NCBI RefSeq assembly: GCF_963169125.1
Contig: NC_084794.1
Coordinates: 111,514,358 to 111,578,357 of the forward strand
DNA length: 64,000 nt
Source of the DNA: Humulus lupulus
Lineage: Eukaryota > Streptophyta > Magnoliopsida > Rosales > Cannabaceae
Direction of reading: 5' to 3'
In this document: piece after piece, positions 25,788 through 37,537 of the stretch
Position numbering within the stretch: the stretch's first letter is position 1
Layout: every line of letters begins with the position of its first letter
The notes under the pieces: generated by a model
What the model saw: only the letters and a program-made list of their open reading frames with translations
Told to the model about the DNA's origin: nothing
Databases searched by the model: none
Translations under genes and position numbers: made by a program

Positions 25788-28700
25788 CTGGCAAATAAAA
25801 GGGTCCACCGAGTTCTCATAGACAATGGGAGCCCAGTCAACATTCTCTATAAGGCAACCCTCGAGAAGATGGGACTCTCCCTTCGTGACCTGAAAGCGTG
25901 TGCAACTAATTTATACGCCTTTTCAGGAGAAAGGACCGCATGCATGGGATCCATCGAGCTCCCCGTAACCTTGGGAGACTACCCAACTCGGCAACCAAGA
26001 TGATGGAGTTCGTGGTAGTAGATCTACCTTTAGCCTACAATGTGCTGCTCGGGAGACCCGCTCTGGTTGGGCTGGGGGCAGTCTCATCAGTAAGGCACCT
26101 GGCCCTTAAGTTCCAGACCCCTACCGGCGTCGGAACATTAAAGGGAGATCAATTGGCTGGGAGGGAATGCTACAGCATTTCCCTGAGAGGAAAGAAATAG
26201 ACGAGCGCACAAGCACTCGTCATTGTTCAAAGTAAAGATGGGACGGTCTTGGAAATTGATGAAGAGATTGATCCAAGGGTTGAGGAGAAAGCTGACCTCG
26301 AACCATTAGAAGAGCTCGAAGAAATCCAGCTCGAGGAAACCGATCCCTCGAAAAAGGTGAAGGTTGGAAAACACCTTCAAGATGAAACAAAATAGCAACT
26401 AATTTTCTTTTTAAAGAAGAACCAGGATGTCTTCGCATGGTCACATTCGGACATGGTGGGAATAAGTCTGAATATAGCAAGCCACGCGCTAAATATAGAA
26501 AAAAGCTTCCCTCTGAAGCAACAAAAGTGAAGACAGCTGGATGAAGACAGAAAGAAGGCACTGAAGGAGGAGGTTGACAGGTTAAAAGCAAACTGATTCA
26601 TTAGGGACGCCTTTTACCCAGATTGGGTAGCCAATCCGGTATTGGTCCCAAAACCCAATGGGACGTGGCGAACCTGTATTGACTATTCAGACCTCAACAA
26701 GGCTTGCCCGAAAGACTGTTTCCCATTACCAAGGATTGACCAGCTCGTGGATGCCATGGCGGGGCATGGCCTAATGTCGTTCATGGATGCCTATTTTGGA
26801 TATAACCAGATCCCCATGCATTCCCCCAACCAGGAACATACGAGCTTCATAACAGATAAGGGGCTATACTGCTATAATGTCATGCCATTCGGGCTCAAAA
26901 ATGTTGAGGCCACATACCAGCGGCTCGTGAACATGATGTTTTTAGAACAGATAGGCATTAACATGGAAGTTTATGTTGACGACATGCTTGTCAAGTCTTA
27001 ACTTAACAATAACCATGTTGATGACCTTGAAGAGTGCTTTGGCGTGCTCCGCAAGTATAACATGAAACTGAATCCCCAGAAGTGCACTTTCGAAGTATCT
27101 TCAGGAAAGTTCTTGGGCTTTATCGTGAACGCTCGTGGGATAGAAGCTAACCCCGACAAGATCCACGTCCTGATTGACATGCCCTCACCTCGAAGACACA
27201 AGGATGTCCAAAGTTTGACCGGCAGAATGGCGGCCCTAAGTAGGTTCATTTCAAAATCTACGGACTGTTGTCTCCCATTTTTCAACCTTTTGAGGGGAGG
27301 TAAGAAATTCGAATGGACAGAGGAGTGTGAGCTGGCATTCCAGGAGCTTAAAAAGCACCTCGCCGAACCCCCCATCTTATCAAAACCTGAAATGGGAGAA
27401 GTACTGTACCTATACCTTTCCACCACCGAACACGCAATAAGCGCAGTACTCGTTCGAGAAGAAGAGAAGGTACAGAGACCCGTTTACTACATCATTAAAA
27501 GATTACTGGGGGCAGAGTCAAGATACCCTCTGATGGAGAAGCTGGCGCTTAGTCTAATTCATTCATCTCGTAAACTCCGCCCCTACTTTCAAGCGCATCC
27601 CATCCATGTGTTGACTGATCAACCACTTAGGCAAGTCTTGTCTAACCCAGAAGCTTCAGGTCGACTTCTTAAATGGGCGGTTGAGCTCGGACAGTTCGAG
27701 ATCACCTACCACCCGAGGATAACCATTAGGGCACAGGCGTTGGCGGACTTTATAGTAGAATGTACTGGAGTGACCAACGATGAAGTTATAACCCCGGCCC
27801 ACGAGCTGTTGAACCTTTACGTCAATGGTTCATCCAATGAAAATGGATCGGGGGCAGGAATCATGTTGATTACCCCTGCAGGGAGCAGATTTCATTCTGC
27901 ATTAAGATTTAACTTCAAAGCATCGAACAATGAGGTCGAATATGAGGCTTTACTGGCGGGGCTTCGTATAATCGGGGAGCTCAAAGCTAAAGCAATACAT
28001 TGCTACAGCGACTCCCAGGTTGTGGTTAATCAAATCCTGGGAGAATACCAGGCTCGTGGCACGAAAATGGCAGCTTATTTGGAGAAGGAAAAATCCGCAT
28101 TGGAACGTTTCGAATTTTATGCAATCGAACAGGTTCCCCGAGAACGGAACTCAAATGCTGATGCCATGGCTCGGCTCGCCACCTCCGCTGAGAATGATGA
28201 GCTGAACGTTGTTCCGATAGAACACTTATCGGCACCTAGCATTAACGAGCCAGAGGAGGAAGATGTGTGTATGATTGAAACAGAGCCAACATGGATGACC
28301 CCAATAGTTGAATATCTCGAGAACAGAGTCCTTCCAAAAGATCAGAACCAGGCTCGAAAGTTGATGTATCAACTTCCCCGTTACACCATTTTGGATGGAA
28401 AGCTATACAGAATGGGATATTCCATGCCATTACTTCGGTGTGTAACTCCACCCGAGGCTAAGAAGATCATTGAAGAAATTCATGAAGGGTTCTGCGGAGA
28501 TCACACAGGGGGGCATAGCCTATCCAAGAAGATCATACGCCAAGGATATTTCTGGCTTACCATTAAAACGGATTCTTTCGAGTACGTGAAGAAATGCGAC
28601 AAATGCCAGAGATTCGCCACGATTCCCCGAGCTCCACCATCCGAGCTGACCATGTTGACTTCCCCATGGCCATTCGCGGTATGGGGAATCGACCTCATAG

Positions 28701-29508
28701 GTTCTCTCCCAACTGGCAAGGGCGGAGTAAAATATGTTGTAGTCGCTGTGGATTACTTCACAAAGTGGATGGAGGCTAAACCATTGGCAACAATAACTTC
28801 TAAAAAGATCCTTGACTTCGTGGTGAAAAACATCGTATGCCGATATGGGATGTCGAGGAAGATTGTATCCGACAACGGAACCCAGTTCGATTGCGACTTG
28901 GTCACCAACTTTTGTGAAAAGAACGGAATAATAAAGAGTTTCTCATCAGTAGCTCATCCTCAGGCGAATGGCCATGTCGAGGCCGTAAACAAAACTCTCA
29001 AGAGTTCACTGAAGAAAAAGTTGGAGGAGGCAAAGGGACGATGGCCTGAAGAATTTCCCCAAGTCCTATGGGGATATAGGACCACAGCTCGAACATCAAC
29101 GGGGCATACCCCGTTCTCTCTAGCATACGGTTGCGAGGCAATGTTGCCTAAATTCGAACTCAGATTTACGACCAAAAGTCAAACCACACTCAGCTCGAAG
29201 AAACCTTAGACTTGATTGAAGAAAAGAGAGACGAGGCTCAGCTGAGGAACGCTGCCTACCAGCAACGAACTACCAGGTATTTTAATAAGAGGGTTCGAGA
29301 TCGAAAGTTCGGTATGGGAGATCTGGTGCTGAGACGTGTATTTTTGGCAACACGAGATCCGGCAGCCGGTGTGCTCGGGCCGAATTGGGAAGGACCATAC
29401 CAGATAGAGTCAGTAATCCGACCCGGTGTTTACAAGCTAGCAAGATTGGATGGGAGCCTGGTACCGCGAGCATGGAATGGCGAACACCTAAGACCTTACT
29501 ACCAATAG
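25788..29508 (+). pseudogene. Element D pol: protease, RT, RNase H, archaeal-type RNase H, integrase
   Basis: The protease follows the gag stop in frame: VLIDNGSPVNIL at about 25806-25845, with a frameshift near 25985. From 25940 to 29209 one frame holds the rest, broken by stops at 26198, 26393, 26528, 26594 and 26999. RT has the VPKPNGTWRTCIDYSDLNKA block and the YVDDM active site (about 26972). Gypsy RNase H is at about 27320-27640. A second, archaeal-type RNase H is at 27815-28170 with EYEALLAGL, SDSQVVV and NSNADAMA, but its first catalytic Asp is Asn (YVNGSS). Integrase has the H-x3-H/C-x2-C finger, then WGIDL, VSDNGTQFD and HPQANGHVEAVNKTL as D, D, E. A frameshift near 29150 precedes the GPY/F module (LGPNWEGPYQI) that ends at 29508. 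There is no chromodomain. Confidence 0.93.
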
Positions 29509-30478
29509 TATAGGAAAAGTGTTGCCCGTAACCATGATTTTCTATCTGTATTAATTTGTCTGCTTTTGAATTCCATCAAATAATGATCTATTTCGTTCAA
29601 TATGTTATCTCCTTTTATTTTTGCAATCTCTCTTAATTTAATAACCTATGGTCACACTCATAGGATATTAAGGGGGCATCATGGGTATATATACCATTAG
29701 CTTAAAAAATAAAACAACATGCACGAAATACATACAAGTATTTGGATGTAACCAGATACACGAGCTTAGATAGTTTGGACATAACCGAATTATCAAAAAC
29801 ATACAAGTATTTGGATGTAACCAGATATGCGAGCTTAGATAGTTTGGACATAACCGAATTATCAAAAACATACAAGTATTTGGATGTAACCAGATACGCG
29901 TGCTTAGATAGTTTGGACATAACCAAATTATCAAAAGATAAAAATGTTTGGATATAACCAAATGTGCGAACTTAACAGGTTTGGAGCAAACCAGCTAAAA
30001 CTAATCGACGATAAGTGGGAACCTAAACCTACTTCGAGATAAGTTGAGATCGAGGCTGGAATATCTTAGAGGAAAATAGTTTCGAACTCATAACCTCGGA
30101 GAAATAACCGAGGACAAGAAAAAGTAACTAAGCAATAAGATATAACTAAACCATTCACATTACATACCATACAAGTACTTTCGGGTTCATGGTTAAAGTA
30201 ATATCCGAACTTGATAAATAACGAGATCGAAAGCGGATAATTCGAGCAAACGATGCATGAATGCGTCGAGTCTCGAGCCTAAATCCAAACTATGTTTGTA
30301 TGAATAAATAAACATAAACGATTCATTAATATAAAATGTGCAAAATATTTCGAACCAAGAAATGTAAAGCGTGTGTATTAATATAAAAGGAAATTGTATC
30401 AGCCCTACGGGCATAAATTAAAACAATTACAAAAATAAGGGGACCCAGCCCCAAGACAAGATTTCCCCGAGATCAGAT
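29509..30478. other. Element D 3' UTR between pol and the antisense ORF
   Basis: No coding region is seen apart from repeat-driven ORFs. It contains the 69-bp tandem repeat (29731-29937) and is otherwise A-rich with many CGAGC-type words like the element's other non-coding parts. The end of the antisense gene lies at 30479. Confidence 0.6.
29731..29997. repeat. 69-bp tandem repeat, three near-identical units plus a diverged fourth
   Basis: Units start with CATACAAGTATTTGGATG at 29731, 29800 and 29869, an exact 69-bp period with 2-4 differences between units. A decayed fourth unit follows from 29938 (GTTTGGATATAACC). Because 69 is divisible by three, all repeat frames stay open, which creates misleading ORFs on both strands with a YLDVTRYASLDSLDITELSK-like period. 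Tandem repeats in this part of the 3' UTR are known in Retand and Ogre elements. Confidence 0.92.
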
Positions 30479-33395
30479 TCAAGAAGGAGGAGTCTCCTTG
30501 GCCTTCTCAGCATCGGCAGCGCTGGACCCCTCAGGACGAATAGCATGACTATCCTCCTGAGCACCTTCGGAGGCGACCTCCCGAGCAGCCTCTTCCGCCT
30601 CGAGCCGAGCATTCCACTTATCCAGAAGCTTCGCCTCAAGAGGACCTAAGAAGCTGGTATCCAGGTCTTCGTTGTTGGCCCACATTCTGTACATGGCTGA
30701 GTCAACCGCCTGGTCCTTCTTCTCCTTATATTCAGCAAGGAGACGAGCCTTCTCGTCCTTAATTATGTCAAAGGTAGCGGCCTAGTCTTCTTTGAGCTTT
30801 TTGTTAGCCTCTTGGAGTTGAGCGTTCTCCTTCTCAAGCTCCGCGAGCCTGGCATTCTCTTTCTCGAGCTCCGCGAGCCTAGTATTCAGCTTCTCAAGCT
30901 CGGACGCTTTGGCCTTAAGCTCCTCAACCCCTGCCTCAAGCTTTTCATCCGCCGCCTTCAGGTCATCACTCGCCTTGAGTTGAAGATCCTTCGCCTCCTG
31001 AGCATAAGACTTGCTCGAGTGGATCTCGTTATTCAACCTATAGTTGAGCTGGGCAGTAAAGGCAAGAGACTGAAAAGAAAAAATCATCGTTAACACCAAG
31101 ACTGTATGAATAAAACTAAAAAGTAGAAGAAAACTCACCGTGGCAGCGAGCTCGATGCTCTTCTCATAAAGGGCAGTGCAGTCTCGAGCATTGTTCAGGT
31201 ATTGCCATTGAGGAGCTTCGAGACTGCTAAAGCTCTGGCCAACTCGGGACATGACATCTGAGCACAACATAGACCCATGGGATCCAGCCGCGTTGTCAAT
31301 CACATACTCATCGACGTGAGTAGAAACTAATAGCTTTTGAGCTCAAGAAGCAGAAGGCTTTCTAGGAGCTGGACCAAGGGATGGCTGGATCGCTACAGGA
31401 AGTTGGGGGTCGGCCATAGTGAAGGCACCAACCTGCGAGGTCAGCGCCACTGCAGAGGCACCGACCTGCGAAGCCGGCGCCGCTGTGGGAGCACCAACCT
31501 GGGAAGTCGTCGCCGCGACGGAGCTCGTAACAGGCGGAGCAGGAGGAGTTTTTTCGGACCTCCTGGGGACTTTGGTGGGCCGATCCACCTTTCGCGACCC
31601 CGCCCTGGGATGCTTGCTCCTCTTGGCACCACCACTTTCGATGATGTTGTCAATGTCGGAATCCATCTTGTCTGCACAAGTCATGACACAAGGTGAATCA
31701 TAACAAAAAGAGAGAATAGTATATAAAGTGATTCAGTATCGCATAGATATATAAAGAAATGATAGAAGAAACCTAACTGGAACTCTCCCCCGAGCTCGAG
31801 CTCAGGGACCATGAAATTCCCCCATCTTCAGAAGAGGCAGGGGGAGTACCTTCCCTATAGGTGGACATCAACCTCGAAAGGTCCCTATAATCATTGGTCC
31901 CATATTGGACGACTATCCCATCCCACACCTCGTTCAGACTGTACATGGTGTCATACTTCCCGAGCCAACTATCAAACCTATGAACTCGGTCGTCTACCCA
32001 AATCCATATGTAGAAGTGGTCTCTATCATCCGGGCATAAAACTAACCTATCGGGTTTATGTTTTAATAAGGTGGGGGACCACATTCTCGAGCTAAGGATG
32101 ACTTTACCTTCTTCATCTGAGTCTGAGCTCGAGGCTTCATCGTTAGCCTTATTCCCAGATGGCGGACTCCTTCGGTGAGCTGGAGGTGGGGGCCTCACCT
32201 CTCTCCTCGGAGGGAGGATGCCTGTGGGCAAAGGCACCTGCTCCCAATGATCATACTGGTTATTGGACCAGTCTGAGGTGGACTGGCCATCTCCCAAAAG
32301 CCCGCAAGCTCGGAGCTTACTCTCATGTAAGAGGTACGAGAGAGACCTCCGGCCGTAAGGGAGTTGGAGCAGAGTCTCTCTATGCTCCTTCATGGCGTCG
32401 TCGGGTGTAGGGTGGTGAAAATTGGCTGGAAAATAAGACACATTGCAACTGAGTACGAACCTACAAATAAGAGCCCGAGCACAGAGAAAAAGAAGGTTGG
32501 AATACTTACGAATCCGCCTGAATGAGTATCATCGAGACGGGGACAGGCCATCTGTCCAGAAGAAGGCTTTTTTGAAGTCAGGCGGATGATTAGGAAGGTC
32601 CTCAAACATCTTCTTCTCCTTGGGGTAGCTCGAAAGATAGTAAAAGCCGTCTCCTCCCCGAGCTCGAGAGGGGTTGCTTTTCAGACAGAAGAGGTATAAA
32701 ATCTCTTTTGGAGAAGGTCCTTCCCACTTCAGCTCGTGGTATAGCGACCTCAGGGCAGACAGAACCCTGTAAGAATTGGTGTTGAGCTGGAATGGAGCCA
32801 GTCCAACAAAGTCTGTGAAGTCCTTGAAAAATGACTTCAAAGGCAGTAACGCTCCTGCCTTCATATGCTCTTGGCTCCAGGCCGCATATCTCAGCTTGGG
32901 ATTTCCATCCCCCGGGGCGCGGCAACTTCGCTCACTGGGGGTAGGAGCTAGACACCTTAGGGTGCTTGACAGCCTAAGGCCATGGAAAGCCAGTATATTA
33001 GTTATCTGGCCTAGTTAGGTGATCGAGCTCCAGTAGTGCTCGGCTTCGAAGAACTCCCTCCTCGGTTGCGAGATAGATGGCTCCCCCATGAGCGAGAATC
33101 GGAGCTCTCCTGGGCTATACGCAACGATCACCTTTAATTTAGGGTCGAGGGGAATCAGCCTGGGACCAGAATCAGGTTCTGGATAAAGAGCATCCCGAAG
33201 GGTTCTCCTCTTCCTCTCTATGACTACGTCAATTTGGTGGCGATTATGAGCTCGAATCTCCTCTTGTTCGCGCGCGAGATTGTACTCGCGAATTCGACGT
33301 TGATTCCGAGCAAACAGTGACTCCGGGCTCGGGGTTTTGGACGAGTAAGGGATTGCCAGCAACGACCCCCACCATCTTTCCAGATTCTGTGACAT
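30479..33395 (-). pseudogene. Element D antisense extra ORF (Transposase_28-like, spliced aORF)
   Basis: Minus-strand coding blocks, in order: 33395-33015 starting MSQNLERWWGS just after a TCTCGCTAG acceptor; 32930-32515 with HMKAGALLPLKSF, FQLNTNSYRVLSALR and EILYLFCLK; 32441-31773, acidic/Ser-rich near the middle; 31684-31343, Pro/Ala/Ser-rich with a basic patch; 31303-30782 with a heptad coiled coil (LAELEKENARLAELEKENAQ); and the tail to a stop at 30479. An intron with GTGAGTTTTC...TTTTCAG separates ELAAT from SLAF (about 31138-31071), and a GTAAGTATTCC donor at about 32515 marks another. In-frame stops near 33015 and at 30782 show decay. The family is plant 'putative gypsy-type transposon' (Pfam Transposase_28), function unknown. 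It would be transcribed opposite to gag-pol. Confidence 0.78.
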
Positions 33396-34365
33396 CTAGC
33401 GAGAAAGAAAAAATGGTGAGGGCCATGCATGCAAGAGTTCAAAAGTTACGAGCTTGATAAGACAAGCTCGGAGCTTAAGAACGAAACGAGCTTGAAACTA
33501 AGACCCTTATTAAAGAGTCAGAACGTGTATTCCATGAGAAAAAGGAGGAGAGTGGACAAAATTTTTTGAAAATCCCGAAAATCAGAGGAAAAAGAGTGGC
33601 GGTTATCCAGAAAAGGTAATCTTGGGTAGCGTGAGTTCTTTAAAACCAAGGTTTTATACCCGATATCTTGGAGTGCAAGATATGTCCTTTAAAATTTTGA
33701 AACCCAGAAAAAAGAGACCTTGTTCTACACAAAAACTGGATTTGAAACCAGAGATTTAAACCTAGTATGGGAACGTAAACGTAGAAGCCTATCGATCAAA
33801 AATTTCCTAGCATATCATACTAAGGAAATATATCAGCGCACTCCCAGAAATAACAAGGACAATATGGACAGAAACTGACATAAGGGAAAATAAAAATTGG
33901 ACACTTACACAATAATGGCGATTGCAGAGAAGTCGTCGACTGAAGGAGAGGCTGCAGATATGAGCTGACGGTCTCGAAAAAACTGGCAGTCCTTTGTTTC
34001 TTCGGTTGAGAAAACATGCACAAGCAAGAAATTCTCAGGGATAGTCTCTGGTTTTGCTCTTTTCTTTCTTTTGATGAGCGAAAAATAAAAGGAAAATGAT
34101 GAGTGGGGTTTTATATATATAGATGGAAAAAGGGGATTGATCTGAACCGTTGAACAAAACCCTTGTAGAATCCAATGGATAGGGATTAATGATATGATGG
34201 TACCAGAAAGGTGGCAGATGAACGATCGTGGGCAGATTTCCCAGGTACTCGAGTACCCTGAATGGGCAATACCCAACTGACGCGTGTCCATTTTCAAGTA
34301 TGTGACGGTACAGTTCTCGAAGAAAGTAGTTCAAAAGTTTCCTTCTCACAGGATTCGAACAAATA
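33396..34365. other. Leader/promoter side of the element D antisense gene
   Basis: There is no domain match in the short ORFs on either strand. Lying upstream of the antisense start at 33395 and before the polypurine tract, it should contain that gene's promoter and 5' UTR. A TATATATAAAACC-like word on the minus strand near 34110-34120 is a TATA candidate. This is inference from position. Confidence 0.4.
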
Positions 34366-34382
34366 CTTTTGAGGGGGCAAGA
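34366..34382 (+). other. Element D polypurine tract
   Basis: The purine-rich TTTTGAGGGGGCAAGA lies immediately before the 3' LTR start at 34383, where plus-strand DNA synthesis is primed. Confidence 0.85.
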
Positions 34383-35173
34383 TGTTACACCCAGATTTCG
34401 AGCCATGAGAATTGTGACCTCGAATGCTGGGTTCATAATGAATGAACTCGTAAAGTCTAGAATATGTTCGAAATCTAAACATCGAGACTGCGAAGCAGAG
34501 ACGACTTCGATGATGATGGCCTCAAAATCCTCACAAGCTCAAAAGATAGACCCCGAAGTGGATCTGTTCTCGGGATGGCCTCGGATTAGGGTTTCGAGCC
34601 TGACGCGCGTATGAGCTCGAAGTCATGTGGCCTCGGGGAGATGCTATAGCTCAAAAGTCAAGAGGAAACCTGGAAGAATAGGGCCTTGGTGATGCAGGAT
34701 AATAACTTTGAAGATCCTAATGAATCATCTATAAGAGACGCGGTCTACATTTATTACTGTAAATCCCCTACAATCAAGGGATATTATTTGTTCAGTTATA
34801 CGCCCCTGATCTTCAGGGGACGTTTCCTTGTATATCGAATTGCAGGCATTTAATGCCATTTAATTTATTTGCATATACAGAATAACTTCCCGAAATATGT
34901 GGGATAGTATTCTGGAATCTTCTCTATAAATAGAGAGGTCATGCACCATTGTAAAGGACCGAATTTTTGTGATCTTGAGAGAAAACTCTGGAAAATTCAT
35001 CCTTGAAGAATTTTCAGAGGTCATCTTAAGTTTAATAACAAAGACTCGTGGACTAGGCAGATTTAACTGTTGAGCCACGTAAAAAATCTCGTTTGTATTA
35101 TCGTATTTTTTGGCCATTACTGATTATTGTTTACATGCTCTTCTTTCACTGTTGACGAAAAACGGCATCAACA
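34383..35173 (+). repeat. Element D 3' LTR
   Basis: This is a 791-bp copy of 22488-23279 with about 20 differences, including a short A-run length change near 35038. Its TATA box is at 34925-34933. It is followed directly by the CATAT duplication and the tail of E-left. Confidence 0.95.
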
Positions 35174-35571
35174 CATATCTATCACATTTTATATTTTTAT
35201 ATTATCTTGTATTTGGTACAATATTTTGGGTTTTCAATAAAGATATGTTATTTCTTATGTATGTTTCCCAAAATAGTAGCCATGTCTATTAGTTTTAATG
35301 GTCCAAGGTCTTAGAAATAGTTGGGTCATTACAGAACCCAACGGTTGGTGAGCTGAACAGTTATGACCAACGGATCATTATGTGGAATTGGACGTGGCTA
35401 GCATCCTCTTTTGTGAAAATGATTGGTTGATTTTTCGATCGTTGATGTTTTGATAACCGTTGTTCCGGGACGAACCCCACCCTGTTATGGGACTTTAGTT
35501 CATTAATGTACCTCTTCTGGGCCCCGCTGCTCGTGCCTTCCAAATGAGGTCCTCTCGAAATGGTGGTTATA

Positions 35572-37537
35572 TGTAATGACCCAACTATTCTAGACCTTTG
35601 ACCATTAAAAACTACTACTATACACAGACACTAATCTTAAGAAAACATACATATGAAATAACCATAACTTTATTAAAACTGTAAAACAAAGGTTAACATA
35701 AAATTCAGAGTAGGATATGGGATCCCATTGTTTTGAAAATAAAATAGAACATGACTTAAATCTTAAAATTCGTTACAACTCAGATGCGGAAAAATACATA
35801 GAAAATATGATTGAAATGACTAAAAAAACAACTTCATCCTCGAATCGTTCACGCAGTCCACCGAATCCATTTTTCCTTAATACACATTCCCAAGCCTCCA
35901 AGAATCTTCCCACCGCCATAACTACTTTCCTGCACATATAAAACATAAAGGAATGAGCCTAATGCCCAGCAGGGAAAATCTACTACAAGCATGAAACATA
36001 ATCATACACATAAACTATGAACATATATCATATACTATAACACATATATCATAATTCTAACCCATGTACATGGTGACTATTGGGGTTTGCTAACTAAGCA
36101 ACTATAAGCCTCAAACTACAATGAGGTTTGCTAGTTAAGCAACTATAAGCGCCAAAAACATAAAAGTGTTGGGGTTTGCTATATAGCAACTATAAGCCCA
36201 AAACATAAAGGTGTTAGGGTTTGTTATATAACAACTATAAGCCCCAAAACATACATATATCATAGCATATAAATCATACTATAGCATAATCATAACATAT
36301 TATATAAACATAGCACATATCACATAGGAACTATCCTATTTTCCTTACTAAATACCGGGATATGAGAACAAGGTCGGGATTTTGGAACACTCCTAAAAAT
36401 CATTAATAGAGAGGTGAGTATTCTAAAAGAAGAGAGATGAAAAGAATGAACTAAACCATCGAGAAGATACTTACCAACAAGAACCTCAAGTTCAAAGAAC
36501 TTAGATGTCTAACCAAGAATAAAGAATACTGAGTTAGGATTTGAGTAGAGAAAAACTATAAAAACTAAGGAAATATACAGAGATGAACTAGGAATAGGAA
36601 TACCTTTGATTGCTTTATAACCGAACTATACCTCGAAACTGAAATACACTATAAATCTTACTTCCCAAGTGTTTGATAAGCTTATAATGATAAAGCTTAT
36701 AACCTCAACCCAAGTGTTTAACACTCTAAAGTAAACCTAGCAACTTGTAGGCTCTGAACTCAGCTTGAAGAATGAAGAAATGGCTGGGTACTATGTCCTA
36801 TTTATAAAGTTCAAGAATGAAAAGATCTTCATTTAGCTTGAATAAAATAATGGCTATTTAATTGAAAGATATTTGAATAATCATTCAGCAGAGGCTGAAG
36901 ACTCGGTCAAAAAGATTCTAGCTTATCAAGAGGTTTATGGAATAAAATGAGCTCGGTTTCAAAATCATTTGAAATTGCAGCCCTAGACCCAATATATCAC
37001 CTACCATAGGCAATATATTGCCTGGGCTCATATTCCTGAGGCTCGTTGAAATGGTCGTGCGAAGTTACGTGTTTTTTCGTATCCCCGTGTGGCGATATAT
37101 TGCCCCCTAGAGCTGCGATATATCAGCATACGCTGAAATATTATACACGTAATTACACTTTTTCAGCCTAACAATTTCAAAGCTGCTGGCAGACTCTGGG
37201 ATTTTCAAATATTACTCTTAATAAACTATTCCTTAAAAATACTTAATTTCACATTAAACATGCACATGACAAATGTCATTATCTTATTGGGTCTATCTAA
37301 ATCTTATAGTATAATAATTATCATCTTCATAATCAGTCATATTAATCAAACCTTAGGTTATAATTAATATTCTTAAACTATAGGTTAAACTTATAAAATC
37401 TACAAGTGTTGCTACGAGTGTCCAACTAAGTTCCGGCTTGAACCAAAATCCACAGTAATAAACATACTATAACTACTACTAGCTATTACTATTACTACTA
37501 TTATCTAACTAGCTAAGTAAAGTTCTTGGACTCTACA
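35572..37537 (-). repeat. Solo LTR E-right (about 2.0 kb)
   Basis: On the plus strand it reads TGTAATGACCC...GACTCTACA, the reverse complement of E-left's ends. A perfect TTATA duplication flanks it (35567-35571 and 37538-37542). A TATAAATAGG box on the minus strand lies at about 36797-36806, in the same context as in E-left. It has no coding region and splits element C gag, whose frame rejoins when it is removed. The TTTGCTA...CAACTATAAGCC word is repeated several times at 36085-36245. Confidence 0.9.
36085..36245. repeat. Short tandem-like repeats in E-right
   Basis: Four diverged copies of a roughly 45-55-bp unit built around GGTTTGCTA..TAGCAACTATAAGCC occur in E-right. E-left has a single related stretch near 21950-21980 (CTTATAGTTGCTTAGATAGC), so the unit has been amplified in one copy of the family only. 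Confidence 0.65.

Larger units (their letters stand above)
22488..35173 (+). mobile_element. Element D: full-length Ty3/gypsy Tat/Retand-type retrotransposon (12,686 bp)
   Basis: LTRs at 22488-23279 and 34383-35173 are flanked by a perfect CATAT target duplication (22483-22487, 35174-35178). Order: 5' LTR, primer site, gag (23329-25787), protease, RT, RNase H, archaeal-type RNase H, integrase with GPY/F module (to 29508), 69-bp tandem repeats, antisense spliced ORF (minus, 33395-30479), polypurine tract, 3' LTR. The LTRs differ at roughly 20 of 791 positions by eye (about 2.5%), so this is the youngest of the gypsy insertions. At a commonly used plant rate of 1.3e-8 per site per year that is about one million years. 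Gag-pol has several in-frame stops and frameshifts, so it is not autonomous now. Confidence 0.95.
20633..35333 (+). repeat. Solo LTR E-left (about 2.0 kb), split by element D
   Basis: An LTR runs from TGTAGTGTCCC at 20633 to GGGTCATTACA at 35333, interrupted by D at 22488-35173. The flanking 5-bp duplication GAACC (20628-20632 and 35334-35338) is perfect. Removing it rejoins the protease of element C in frame (TNRWVRRTLVDNES). It has a TATAAATAGG box at about 21396 in a promoter-like context. Without D it is about 2010 bp. It is the same family as E-right, which lies 238 bp away in the opposite orientation. It has no internal domain and no second LTR with matching flanks, so it is a solo LTR. 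Confidence 0.88.

Noticed and set aside
29668..29961. Open frames on both strands with a repeating YLDVTRYASLDSLDI-like or LSSHIWLHPNTCMF-like pattern
   Set aside because: They come from the 69-bp repeat, whose length is a multiple of three and so keeps frames open. There is no start context or domain.
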